Source: Tulasnella sp. 424 (Eukaryota; Basidiomycota; Agaricomycetes; Cantharellales; Tulasnellaceae). From it: 64,000 nucleotides of DNA. This document shows, piece by piece, positions 1 through 9,608 of this stretch (the first letter of the stretch is position 1; the number at the start of each line of letters is the position of its first letter). The position numbers and the translations under genes are program-made. Below the pieces are notes generated by a model, which ran no database searches, was not told the origin of the DNA, and was given only the letters and a program-made list of their open reading frames with translations. The stretch is taken from the NCBI GenBank assembly GCA_019633425.1, contig WSUB01000055.1:124001-188000 (forward strand). Reading direction: 5' to 3'.

Positions 1-1514
1 CAGCATTCCGAGATCTCATCGATGATTTCCGTCGGCTTGGCGTGCACCATGAAATTCGCCCAGCCGGAATGCTCAAGTGCATTGAGGCTATTGATGAAGA
101 TACTCGCAGGGGTCAAGACACTCGACTACGGGCCGCGTGGCTCTGGGACTTCATCAACCGTGACCCAAGTAAAATGCATGAAATTGCATATACTCGGGTT
201 CGGGGACTACGTTTCATCCCTCGTCACATTCAACGGTACCAGTCCGACGAAACTCTCGATACATATGCGTCGGATCTACCCTCGGTAAACTCGCCGGATG
301 ATATGTGTCTTCCAAAGCACGCCCTCATATTATGGACGCAACGAGCATCATTCGCAACCCCTCCGAGACCCGTTGTCGAGGCCATATACCCCTCATTAGG
401 AGCGCCCACGATCGACCATGTAGTAAGTTTGCTGTATTGATCTAGATGATGTCTAAATTGACGTCTTCATTCAGGTGGACCATCTACTGGTGCTTGCAAC
501 AACTGTGGCAGCGGTGCGGCCAGCATCCAATGCCTTCTTTTTGGAAATCAGTCAAGTCTACGAGTGGCTTCAGGAGAACTTGGAAGACGCTCTTGATCGA
601 TTGGGGCAGCTCTCTGAAGAGCCGATCTGGCTTAATATTGATGGGCCGGAAGACGTCTGGACGTGGAGACCAGCCGCACGACTAGTTTTTGATGCGCTGT
701 GGGACGGGGATGACTATTACCGGGCAAGGCGATCTCTCGAAACGTATAAAGAGCTTATAAGGTCGGCCGGTGCCTCTCAAGTTATCTTCCCCGAGTTGCC
801 TTCTCCAGACGTCGAGCATGCGCCTCATCCTGACTGGGCAATGTCGGAGTGCCTGAGGCTTCGATTGGCTGGTCTCTTGTGCGATGTCCGTTTTGAGGCA
901 GAAGAAGAGGAGGTCCTCGCTCATAGGGTCATCCTTGCAGCTGTCATACCTTATTTTGCTACAGCATTTGCAGGAGATTTTGCTGAAGGGGGGCTGACTG
1001 CTGGACCCGCAAATATCCCGACGTACCCCCTTCCCGAGGACACACTAATAATCTCGGTTAGATCAGTTGTCGGTGAGTGCTTATGTATACTTTGCGTAAC
1101 CGCGCCGCATTCAGACTAAGGCCTATCGGAAGATTACGCGTACACCGGACAATTTGTGTTTGATATCCCTGACACGCCTGATGGTGAGTATATCAATTAT
1201 CAAGAGCAATCCACTTTCTGAAGTTATTGATAGGTGCAACTATCGGTCTTGAGAGATTACTGGATCTCATCAAGCTATGCAATTTCTGGATGATCGACGA
1301 GCTAAAGGGAAAGATCGTCAGAGCCATCGCCGAGCGTCAGCTAGTTAATCAAGAGAATTGGAATGCTGGTGTGTCTGGCTCTCAAGTGGTCTTCATTTTG
1401 AAGTATAGCTGACCCTTCCTTGGATATCCAGTTCATGAACACGCTGTAACATGGAATGCGGAGGATCTGGCACACTATGCCGAAGGCGCGGCCGCTATGA
1501 ATGGTTGGACCTGA
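1..1514 (+). CDS. 3' end of a sacsin-like/BTB-domain protein (5' part outside window)
   Basis: This is the C-terminal part of a large protein parallel to the complete gene at 10837-19585. The first ~140 residues align with the linker just before that gene's penultimate section, sharing an RGLRFIPR-type motif (RGMRFIPR in the paralogue) and ILWTQRA. A BTB/POZ-like segment follows (DVRFEAEEEEVLAHRVILAA, then an AYTGQF strand). Visible introns are 423-474, about 1072-1132, about 1183-1233 and about 1370-1431. They fall at the same codon positions as in the paralogue, which supports both the model and recent common origin. The stop is TGA at 1512-1514, after a NGWT ending that matches NGWK of the paralogue. 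BTB domains usually act as Cullin-3 adaptors, but that role here is inference. No break is visible in the part shown. Confidence 0.8.
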
Positions 1515-1956
1515 GAGATGATGAAGTAGCACGATAGGAGTGTACAGTAATAAGACGATTTTGGTAGCTTCTCTCTTTTTGAACAAAAATCATACCTAAC
1601 CATCGCAGGCGGAAAAGATTCGTCTGGGAACTGAGACTTGGGCTGAATGACAAGCTTCGTACGTTCCTGATCTAGCGAACAATTAGCGGCAAATTATTCA
1701 GGCCTCTCGAGCGCCAAGGTATAACTGTGTCACATATAGGCCCTGTTCCCCTAGTTTTCGGCTTGACTCGAATAATGGAGCGGTGAAGGAGGGTGATCGC
1801 GTGTTCCTGTCCGACGCACCGAGCAGCTTCCCGATCCCGATATCGACGAAGATGTACGACGCGCGTACGTCATGTCTGTGGTTGGTGATGCTCAAAGTGC
1901 TCCATCGGGCGAGTCTATTATGTATCAAATCCAAAGCGTATATGACGTGTAATATT
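1515..1956. other. intergenic spacer
   Basis: No coding pattern is recognised between the sacsin-like stop and the left end of the Helitron inverted pair. It holds only short open frames without family features. Confidence 0.5.
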
Positions 1957-1973
1957 GGGTTGCTCGGCAACCC
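1957..1973. repeat. terminal hairpin of the left Helitron arm
   Basis: GGGTTGCTCGGCAACCC forms a perfect 7-bp stem with a 3-nt loop. The same palindrome, in the other orientation, is at 9592-9608. Similarity between the two arms ends here, as expected for a subterminal 3' hairpin of a rolling-circle element. Confidence 0.7.
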
Positions 1974-2249
1974 TGCTCTCCAGACCGATAAATGTAAATC
2001 CCGTTCTTCTACGCTCCCGCGGTTGGTGTGATAACAAACAATAACCAATCGCAGCTCTTGTTTCTGCACATTCCCCCCAGCTCGAAACAGGCCAGGACGC
2101 TTCAATCATTTCCTTCCGCAATCTACGCTATGCCATGACGCTTTGGGGACAGTGCATTCTCACTTCATATGCGCGCCTCGGTTCCTCGTTCAGTCGCTCC
2201 AGGCGGATATCTCTTTTAGGAAGGTCGAGATTTACACCCTGAGAGAATC

Positions 2250-2500
2250 GCTGCATGTCAAACGGCTGGAGCGGCTAAACTTTCTCGGGGCCCCTCCCTC
2301 AACTCGGCGCACCGTAAGCGTTGAACTGGTTGATGCTCCCAGTCGCGGGCTTGCCGATGTCGACCATTACTCGGTTGAGAGTTTGACCTCGGGCTTTGTG
2401 GTCCGTGAACGCAAATGCAGGTACAATGCCGGACTGACAACGCAGGAACCACTGCGAAACATTATTACCTCATCTGTACTCTGTAAAGAATACGTTGCGT
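2250..2500 (-). pseudogene. Helitron helicase C-terminus, broken copy
   Basis: On the minus strand this reads as helicase motifs V-VI (FAFTDHKARGQTL, then DIGKPATG), the family signature of PIF1-like Helitron helicases. It has stops where the right-arm copy has Arg (CGA to TGA) and Trp (TGG to TAG). The usual Q of the AQGQT motif is R here. The sequence at the position matching the retrotransposon insertion in the right arm is uninterrupted, so this copy serves as an internal empty site. Confidence 0.75.
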
Positions 2501-2586
2501 TTCTGGCCAAGATGTACGCTATTACATTCCTCTGACACTTTCACTATCTGGTAGTATGTGCTCGCATGTTATTACTACAGCCGATT

Positions 2587-2736
2587 AACCCTTTTGTCGC
2601 CCGTGGGCGACGTTGCAAGTTGGGTAGAAATTACTTTGAGAAATAGAATTGTGGTGGAAGATTTGTCAGCAAACAAGTTCCTGCTCCATCGAGCAATTAA
2701 CGACTTGCAACGTCGCCCACGGGCGACAAAAGGGTT
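2587..2736. repeat. perfect 34-bp inverted repeat at the centre of the Helitron pair
   Basis: Bases 2587-2620 and 2703-2736 are exact reverse complements over 34 bp, separated by an 82-nt spacer. Each arm contains an inner palindrome, GTCGCCCGTGGGCGAC. Beyond them, similarity between the arms is imperfect but continues through the helicase fragments. The centre therefore looks like the hinge of a larger inverted duplication. Confidence 0.8.
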
Positions 2737-3072
2737 CCTTGGCCGTAATTACAACACGCGGACACATACTATTAGATACTCGAAGTGTCTGAGGGGTTCC
2801 GTAGTGAACATCTTAGTCAGAAATGCAATGTATTCTTTACAGAGCACAGACAAGGGAGTAATCTTTCGCAGTGGTTCCTGCTTCGTCAGTACAGCATCGT
2901 ACTTGCATTCGCGTTCACGGACCACGAAGCCCAAGGTCAAACCCTCGATCGAGTAATCGTCGATATCGGCAAGCCCGCGACTGGGAGCATCAACCAGTTC
3001 GACGCTTACGTTGCGCTGAGTCGAGGGAGGGACCCAGAGAAGGTTTGGCTGCTCCGGCTGTTTGACATGCAG

Positions 3073-3077
3073 CTCTT
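3073..3077. repeat. target-site duplication CTCTT, left copy
   Basis: CTCTT lies immediately before the TG that opens the left LTR. The identical CTCTT is at 9267-9271, directly after the CA that closes the right LTR. Five-base duplications are normal for Ty3/gypsy integrases. Confidence 0.95.
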
Positions 3078-3420
3078 TGTCAGAGTCGAGGCGATGTCGA
3101 GGAGTCAGGCAAGGCGCTTCAAGATCAAGATGCGAGAGTCAAGAGGTAAACGAGATGTTGTTACTAAGGAAGTAGACAAGAGGCGGAATGAGGAACAGAC
3201 CTCCTCATTCCGTCGGACTATTATAGCACAGGAGTGGAGGTAATGACTAATGAGCGAAACTACATGAGGCGCTGACTGATGGTACATGAGGCGACGCGTA
3301 ACCCACCGGGCAGAACCCAATAGATTTGAGTGGAATGTCTTGATAATAAGAGGAACAAATCGTGATAAGATAACAAATGTGGTGTTGATAAGATAATGAT
3401 GTGAGGACGGGGTCATCACA
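3078..3420 (-). repeat. 3' LTR (343 bp)
   Basis: It starts TGTCAGAGTC and ends GTCATCACA on the plus strand. It contains a TATA-like TATAATAG on the sense strand (3218-3225) and a perfect 11-bp stem, CGGAATGAGGA with TCCTCATTCCG, around a 7-nt loop (about 3183-3211). A purine tract abuts its inner edge. Confidence 0.95.
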
Positions 3421-3421
3421 G

Positions 3422-3436
3422 TTGCCCCCCCTTCAG
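3422..3436 (-). promoter_or_regulatory. polypurine tract for plus-strand priming
   Basis: On the sense strand, TGAAGGGGGGGCAAC lies directly before the 3' LTR. A purine run at this place is the expected primer for second-strand synthesis. Confidence 0.8.
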
Positions 3437-3479
3437 GCGCAATTCCGAGACGACTGCCGTTGAGGATGAGTGGACGGAG

Positions 3480-6400
3480 CATTCGGAAATTGTCGGTGGA
3501 ACCCTCGTACTAAATCCGCAGCGTTTTCCAAATTGTCGGCGTTTTCCCAAGTATTGCTTTCTTCCCCGAATCCTTTCCATTCGACAAGGTATTGCAGTCG
3601 TCGGTAATAGAATCGGGAATTGAGGATCTTTTCTACTTCCTATTCTTCTTCACTATTGACAATAATTGGTGGAGGCGGTGCTTGAGTTCTGCCAGGAATG
3701 GTGTCTGCGACATGTGGAGTGAGAAGTGTGATGTGGAACACGGGATGGATCTTCATGGTACTGGGCAATGTCAGGCGATATGCGTGCGAGGAAATTTTGG
3801 CTTCGATTGGAAACAGGCCAAGCCTCCTAGCTGCTAGTTTTGTTGATGGTCGATCGGTGCTAATGTTTCGAGCTTCCAACCACACCTTATCTCCAATACT
3901 GAACTCGACCCCTTCTTGTCGATGCCGATCATAGAATTCTTTTTGCTTCTGTTGGGCCAACGTCATTGCTGCTTTGACTTCTTCCTGGACAATCGCTATT
4001 CTTTCAAGCCTTTCCTTTGCTGATGGATTAGCTTGCGCATTGGACGGCAGGTTGGTGAACATCGGGTTGTATCCTCGGGCCACCATGAACGGCGTTTCTC
4101 CAGTAGTCGCGTGCGTGGAATTGTTGTACGAGAATTCAGCAAATGGTAACAGTTCGTCCCAGTCATCCTGTCGATGGTTGCAGTATATGCGTAGGAACCC
4201 TTCGATGTTCTGATTGACCCTTTCTGTCTGCCTGTCGGTTTGCGGATGTTGGTTTAATTCCTAACCTGTTGTACAAGGCTCGTAGGAATGGGGCGTTGAA
4301 TTGGGGTCCCCGATCCGATACGGTACGTCGTGGGAGTCCATGATACTTCCAGACATTTGCAATGAAGAGTTCCGATGTTTTCTGCGCGTCCAGTCCCAGT
4401 TCTTTCGTAGCGATGAAGTGGGCCTCTTTCGACAGTCGGTCGACTACGACGAGAATGGTATCGCAGTCGGATTTGGTGGTCGGTAGCTTGGTGATGAAAT
4501 CGTATGATACATCTTGCCAAGGTCCTTCGGGTACTGGTAGTGGCTTCAACAATCCTATAGGCTTGGCGTGGTGTGGTTTGTTTCGTTGGCAAATGTCGCA
4601 GGCTTTGACATATCGATTGACGAATTGCTTCATTGACGGCCAGTGATACCCTCACGATAGGAGCTCGAGCGTCTTTGCTTGTCCTGGGTGTCCTGCCATA
4701 ATTGCGTCATGGTAGAGTTGCAATAACGATTGTTTGATTTCTTTGTCATTGGGAACGTACACCTTGCCTTTGAACCGGAGTATTCCGTCTTCTCTTGTCC
4801 AGTCGATCATATCTTTTTTTACGCTTGCTGGGGCAGAGTCCGGATCGGCGTCTAGATAGGCTAGTACTGCTTTGACGGTTGGGTCTTCTTTCAACTTCCC
4901 TTCGATTGTTTCCAGTATTTCTTCGTCGGTCGATAGTAGTATTTCCTCCTCTTCTTCGTTTGCATCGATTTCCATGAATCTTGTCGTTGGTAGAAACGTT
5001 AGAGGTGTTTCTTCTGCCCCCTCTTTGGGACGATGATCCGGACGACGTGAGAGTGCGTCTGGTTTTCCTGATTTCACGCCTGGTCGATATTCTATCTCGA
5101 AATCGTAGTCGGATAATTCCTGTAACCATTGATGCCGCCTGGCGTTTAACGTTTGCGACTTCATAAACCATCGCAGATTCTTGTGGTCGGTCTTGATCCT
5201 TGTCCTGTGTTTGGCTCCTTTTAGGTAGTGTTGCCAGTACTTGAGCGCTCGAACTATTGCTAACATTTCCTTATCGTAGATGTCGTAATTTGCTTCGGCC
5301 GGTGTGAATGACTTGGACATGAAAGCGTTTGGGTGTAGTCTGCCGTCTTCTGCCTTTTGCGATAGTATCGCCCCGTATGCGTATCCCGATGCGTCCGTTT
5401 CCAATAGTGATGGTTTCTCGGGATCATGATGCTGTAGTACTGGTGCTTTCGTGAAGCTTTCTTTTAACGTTTCGAAGGCTTTGGTGCATTCGCTCGTCCA
5501 GTTCCACTTGACATCTTTCCTCAAGAGCTTGGTAATTGGAGCCACGATGCTGGAGAAGTCTTGGATGAACCGTCTATAGAAATTGGTGAATCCCAGGAAA
5601 ATTTGAATTTCTTTGACGTTGGTGGGTGTAGGCCATTCCTTAATTGCTTCGACCTTGTACTTGTCCATAGAGATCCCTTTTTCACTGACCCATAAACCTA
5701 GATACTCTGTCTCGTTTACGAAGAATTTGCATTTCTTGGCGTTACATCGAAGGCTATTTTCCCTGAATCGCTTTAAGACTTCCTTGGTGATTTCGACGTT
5801 CTCTTCTTTTGTTCTTGTTGCTGGCATGGTGTCGTCGAGATAATTGAGGACCGATGAGTCAAGGAGATCATGGAGGATGTGGTTGATGAATCATTGGAAT
5901 ACCGCGGGGGCATTGCAGAGTCCGAAGGGCATTACCATCCATTCAAAAGGCCGAACCGCGTGCGGAACGCTGTTTTCCATTCGTCCCCTTTTGCTATTCG
6001 AATCAGATGATAGCCTGACCTTAAGTCCAGGTTGGTGAACCATTTCTTCCCTGCCAGTCGTTTGATTAGTTCTGTTGCCAGGGGAATTGGATATCGGTCG
6101 GGGATGGTGATCTCGTTCAGCTTTCGGTAATCGATCACTAGTCTCTTTTTCCCATCCTTTTTTCCGACGAAGAAACATGCCGCGGTGACTGGGGAGCTGG
6201 AGGGTCTGATGAATCCCTTTTGAGTCATTTCCGTCACCCACTTCTTCATCTCTTCGTTATCTTTGGCCGATCCTTGATATAGTCCTGACGGTTTTGGCAG
6301 TTCCGCTCCTGGTTTGAAGTTTATTTTGCAGTCGAATATTCGGTGTGGTGGTACTGCATGGTTGTCGGTTATTTCTTTGAATACATCCAGGAATTCGTGA

Positions 6401-7062
6401 AGTTCTTGGGGCACCGCTTCTTCGATGGGGATTTCTTCCGGAGCGTGCTCCGACGCTATTTTTGCTGATATGCTGGTACCTGCGATTACTGGTGGGACTG
6501 GTTGTCGGTCTGGTTGTCCATTTCTTTTCCCGAACACATCCGCCGGCGTTTCTAGGCAATTCTCCGAACAATAGACATTGTCGAACGTGACTCTTCTGGT
6601 TCTCCAATCTACCTGAGGATTGTGCCGATATAGCCATGGAGCCCCTAAGATTATTGGGTTTTTTCCAATATTCGCCATGTTTAGCGTTACTTGTTCCTTA
6701 TGGGTTCCTAGTTGCAGTTCTCCTCGGACTTCTTGGTCAATAATCCCCATTGAGTGCCCATCGATGGCTACCGGCTGTAATGGAAATTCTTTGGGTTTCG
6801 TTGGTATTTTATTTTCTTCTACAAATCTTTGACTGATGAACTCCGACGTTGCTCCAGAGTCAATCATTACTGTAGGGAATGCTGTGACTGGTCCGGTTGT
6901 CATCTTTGCAGGTACGATTAGGTGCGATGTGGGGTGCATGTTCATACGATTTTCATAATTCATATTTACGACATGATTGGTACCTAAAAGATGACGAAGG
7001 ACGGTGGCATGGGATGGCACAGTCATCACGTGCTGGGCAGAAAACCCGGCTGCGATAAAGGG
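3480..7062 (-). pseudogene. chromovirus pol: PR-RT-RNaseH-INT-chromodomain, broken
   Basis: Reading the minus strand: the aspartic protease has the active-site motif IDSGATSEF (about 6868). RT shows the KKDGKKRLVIDYRKLN block and YLDD (about 5845). RNase H follows (ETDASGYAYGAILSQK), then the integrase zinc-binding segment (KACDICQRNKPH), the core (VVVDRLSKEAHF) and a C-terminal domain (FSIGDKVWLEARN). A chromodomain (YLVEWKGF, about 3560) comes last. Breaks: a T-run loss near 5946-5949 shifts the frame; TGA replaces CGA Arg at 5891-5893 and at 4652-4654; an out-of-frame deletion near 4250 removes part of the integrase core; TAG replaces TGG at 3640-3642 and cuts off the chromodomain. Protease and RT are in the -1 frame relative to gag and overlap it, see the slippery site at 7056-7062. 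Confidence 0.9.
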
Positions 7063-8707
7063 CTGAATGGGTTGTTTGACTGGAATCGAGGAGTGGGAGC
7101 CAAGTCGGGATTCGGAAGTGGATTGGAGGGGCCAGGAACCATGGTAGCAGCGATGGTTGTATCGATGACCCCTTGCCTTGGCCTCTGCGGTAGTCCGTGA
7201 TCGCTTGCTCTGTGACCAGCTAGTCCACAATAATAGCATCTTCCTTCTGCTCGTCGTTTCGCTTTCTCCTCTGCCGACACTGGTCCTCTCTTGTTTGCGT
7301 CGATATGAATAGGGACTGGCTGTGTGTGACCGAACGCGTTGGGTGCTTGTTGGTTTGGATTTGCCCTAAACACTTGGGGGGCAGGTTGCTGCTGTGGTTG
7401 CATCGGAGGGGCGTAGTTAAGGAATGGGTTGGTCGGTTGTCGTGGTTGTGGTCGTGGAGGGGGACGATGCGGGTGGTCATTGCTTCGTTCTTGTTTTCTT
7501 TCCCATATTCTTTCGTCTAGTCGGATGCTAAGATTGACCAGGGTGTTGAGATCGGTGGGTATGGGGTGATAGACTAAAGCGTCCTTGACTTCTTCCTTTA
7601 ATCCCCTTCTGTAGTAGTGTATGAACGTGCTTTTGTCCCAATCGATCTCCATGGTGATTCGTCGAAAGTCGGAGGCGTATTGTGTGGCCTGTCCCTTCTG
7701 TCCTTTAGTGATGAGTGCTTCCAATTCCCTTATCGCTGCCGCCTCCTTATCCGGATCTCCAAAGGCTTTTACGAACTCTTCTTCGAACACGTCCCACTTC
7801 CTTGCTTCCCTTTTCTTCTGTTTTCCTAGTATGTCACGGAGAATTGGGCTGGCCCATGTTTTTGCTGTGTCGGTTAGGTAAGAGATGGCGAACACGATCT
7901 TCATTCTTTCATCTTTGAATTCTTCATTCTTGACCAGGAAGTACAGCTTGCAGTCTTCGATGAACTGATCCGCTCGTAATCCTCGCTTCTTTCCGTTGTA
8001 TGTTTCTGGTTCCCGCACTTTGATCTTTGGTTTTTGGTTGGTCACTCCCATCGCTTCGAATGCCTTTACCGCCACCTGAATGTCGGGATCGTTTATATCT
8101 GGTGTTGGTGCTCTTCGCGGCATTCGTCTTGGTGGCGTCTTTGGAGATTGAAGAGTGATATTCTGGATTTCCTCCGCGACTGAATCAACTGATGCTGCCC
8201 TTGAGTTTCGGATTTGTCCGAAGTTTGTGCCGAATGGGAACCTGGGTACGGGTTGCTGGAATACGGTCGATGGCTCTGGTGCAAATACTTCCGGGTTGGT
8301 AGGGGGTTGCAATGGGAGTGGTTCTTGGATTGGTTGCGGTAGTTGCTCTCCTTCTCCTTGGTGTAGGGACATGGTTGTGCGATGATAAACAGGTCAACAG
8401 GCAGGATTTGGTAGACTAGTCGTAGTTGGATTTCGGTGGGTTGGTAGGGTATTACGAGGAGCTTCTTTTCTTGGTCGATGTGGGCTACTTCGAAGATGGC
8501 GCTGAGTTTCTTGATTTCGAATTCAAAACGGGTCGAAATGTCGAGGACGAATTGGACGTTGAGATTTTGTGCGGTTCTGATAAGAGCGTCAATTCTTGCA
8601 AGGGTTCCTGTTCGCTTGGCTCTTTGGTGTTGTTGGGGTGTGTGGTTTTCTCGGATTTCTGGGAAGGCTTCTTCGTAGTCGATAAGTTCTGTCTGGTACT
8701 TGGGCAT
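7026..8707 (-). pseudogene. chromovirus gag
   Basis: The main frame (8372 to 7026, 448 codons) carries a Retrotrans_gag-type capsid segment (KVREPETYNGKK, ... ISYLTDTAKTWASPIL ...), a proline/glutamine-rich linker and a zinc knuckle, CYYCGLAGHRASDH. The knuckle's last ligand is His rather than the usual Cys. An in-phase N-terminal part starting MPKYQTELIDYEE at 8707, just after the primer site, lies in another frame and must join near 8345-8375. Either there is a frameshift mutation there or a separate short first frame. Gag should form the particle and bind the element RNA. Confidence 0.8.
7056..7062 (-). promoter_or_regulatory. -1 ribosomal frameshift heptamer C CCU UUA at the gag-pol overlap
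   Basis: On the sense strand the gag frame reads ..C CCT TTA.., matching X XXY YYZ exactly. Slipping back one base enters the open protease-RT frame, which has no stop upstream to about 7239. The gag stop follows about 30 nt downstream at 7026-7028. No pseudoknot was modelled. Confidence 0.65.
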
Positions 8708-8735
8708 ACAAAAAGCGACTCGCCTGTTAAGGGAG

Positions 8736-8746
8736 ATTCCGCCTAA
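8736..8746 (-). promoter_or_regulatory. primer-binding site, possibly self-primed
   Basis: Sense sequence directly after the 5' LTR is TTAGGCGGAATCTCCC. It lacks the TGG expected for pairing to a tRNA CCA end. Instead AGGCGGAAT, 2 nt from the LTR, is complementary to ATTCCGCCT inside the LTR (sense, 8850-8858), about 36 nt after the TATA-like box. This is the arrangement of Tf1/sushi-type self-priming; it is inference. Confidence 0.5.
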
Positions 8747-9266
8747 TGTCAGAGTCGAGGCAATGTCGAGGAGTCAGGCAAGGCGCTTCAAGATCAAGAT
8801 GCGAGAGTCAAGAGGTAAACGAGATGTTGTTACTAAGGAAGTAGACAAGAGGCGGAATGAGGAACAGACCTCCTCATTCCGTCGGACTATTATAGCACAG
8901 GAGTGGAGGTAATGACTAATGAGCGAAACTACATGAGGCANNNNNNNNNNNNNNNNNNNNNNNNNNNNNNNNNNNNNNNNNNNNNNNNNNNNNNNNNNNN
9001 NNNNNNNNNNNNNNNNNNNNNNNNNNNNNNNNNNNNNNNAACAGACCTCCTCATTCCGTCGGACTATTATAGCACAGGAGTGGAGGTAATGACTAATGAG
9101 CGAAACTACATGAGGCACTGACTGATGGTACATGAGGCGACGCGTAACCCATCGGGCAGAACCCGATAGATTTGAGTGGAATGTCTTGATAATAAGAGGA
9201 ACGAATCGTGATAAGATAACAAATGTGGTGTTGATAAGATAATGATGTGAGGACAGGGTCATCACA
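8747..9266 (-). repeat. 5' LTR, containing the assembly gap and a duplicated 78 bp
   Basis: It has the same ends as the 3' LTR. As assembled it is 520 bp, but 8863-8940 and 9040-9117 are identical and flank 99 Ns. Removing the extra 177 bp gives exactly 343 bp, the length of the other LTR. Confidence 0.95.
8941..9039. other. run of N (assembly gap)
   Basis: Ninety-nine ambiguous bases. The flanks repeat the same 78 bp, so the gap probably joins two contigs that overlap. Confidence 0.95.
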
Positions 9267-9271
9267 CTCTT
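9267..9271. repeat. target-site duplication CTCTT, right copy
   Basis: It matches 3073-3077 exactly and restarts the helicase frame after the retrotransposon. Confidence 0.95.
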
Positions 9272-9591
9272 CACTCAGGGCGTGGATCCTGACCTAGCCG
9301 AAGAGGATATCCGCCTGGAGCAATTGAACGAGGAAACGAGGCACGGATGGTAAGCAGAATCTTACACTCGCATTAAGAAAGATGCTCCCGAAGGTTAACC
9401 CGAGTATGCCCTACCCCCCAAAGCGTCATGGCATAGCGTAGATTGCGAAAGAAATGGTTATGTAGTCATCGTGTGGTTCGGGCTGGGGGAGCGTGCAGAA
9501 AAACGAGAGCTGCGATTGGCTATTGTTTAATATCACACCAACCGCGGGAGCGTAGAAGGACGGTGTTTACATTTTATCAGTTTTGAAAGCA

Positions 9592-9608
9592 GGGTTGCCG
9601 AGCAACCC
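9592..9608. repeat. terminal hairpin of the right Helitron arm
   Basis: GGGTTGCCGAGCAACCC forms a 7-bp stem with a 3-nt loop and is the counterpart of 1957-1973. Sequence after it differs from the left flank. Confidence 0.7.

Larger units (their letters stand above)
1957..2620 (-). mobile_element. Helitron 3'-end fragment, left (inverted) arm
   Basis: Read on the minus strand, this segment runs from helicase C-terminal coding sequence to a 17-nt hairpin at 1957-1973. The right arm (2703-3077 continued at 9267-9608) carries the same order in opposite orientation. Identity between arms covers the helicase end and a long 3' untranslated tract (about 1957-2150 against 9425-9608). It stops at the hairpin, so the hairpin marks or lies beside the element's 3' terminus. 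The arm is shorter than the right one between the helicase stop and the 3' tract, consistent with a small deletion. A Helitron-like or Helentron-like origin is inferred from the helicase family. No clear CTRR end is seen. Confidence 0.65.
3078..9266 (-). mobile_element. Ty3/gypsy chromovirus LTR retrotransposon, degenerate
   Basis: LTRs (3078-3420 and 8747-9266) both begin TG and end CA. CTCTT duplications flank them. Internal order on the minus strand is gag, protease, reverse transcriptase, RNase H, integrase, chromodomain, which identifies a chromovirus. Without the assembly gap and its duplicated flank the element is about 6.0 kb. It carries at least five disabling lesions: a frame change within the gag N-terminus, a one-base loss in RT near 5946, TGA at 5891-5893, TGA at 4652-4654, an integrase core deletion near 4250 and TAG at 3640-3642. 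LTRs differ at 6 of 343 positions, so insertion was fairly recent but the copy is dead as assembled. Confidence 0.95.
2785..9351 (+). pseudogene. Helitron helicase C-terminus, split by the LTR retrotransposon
   Basis: Bases 2785-3077 encode the end of a PIF1-like Helitron helicase: FAFTDHEAQGQTL (motif V region), DIGKPATG, YVALSRGRDPEKV (motif VI) and LLRLFD. The frame is interrupted at 3078 by the retrotransposon and resumes at 9272, running to TAA at 9349-9351. The continuation (for example DPDLAEEDIRLEQLNEE) is the normal acidic helicase tail, so the pieces were one frame before insertion. No Rep (HUH) domain or upstream helicase motifs are in the window, so only the 3' part of a Helitron is present. 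Motif VI is intact here, unlike the inverted copy. Confidence 0.8.
2703..9608 (+). mobile_element. Helitron 3'-end fragment, right arm (interrupted)
   Basis: This arm reads forward from the central inverted repeat through the helicase C-terminus, the helicase stop at 9349-9351 and a 3' untranslated tract, to the hairpin at 9592-9608. The LTR retrotransposon occupies 3078-9266. The tract 9425-9608 is the reverse complement, with scattered differences, of about 1957-2150. Two outward-facing 3' ends joined at a palindromic centre make an unusual tail-out pair. Confidence 0.65.

Noticed and set aside
8736..8746. Conventional tRNA primer-binding site
   Set aside because: The sequence after the LTR lacks TGG, so pairing to a tRNA CCA end does not fit.
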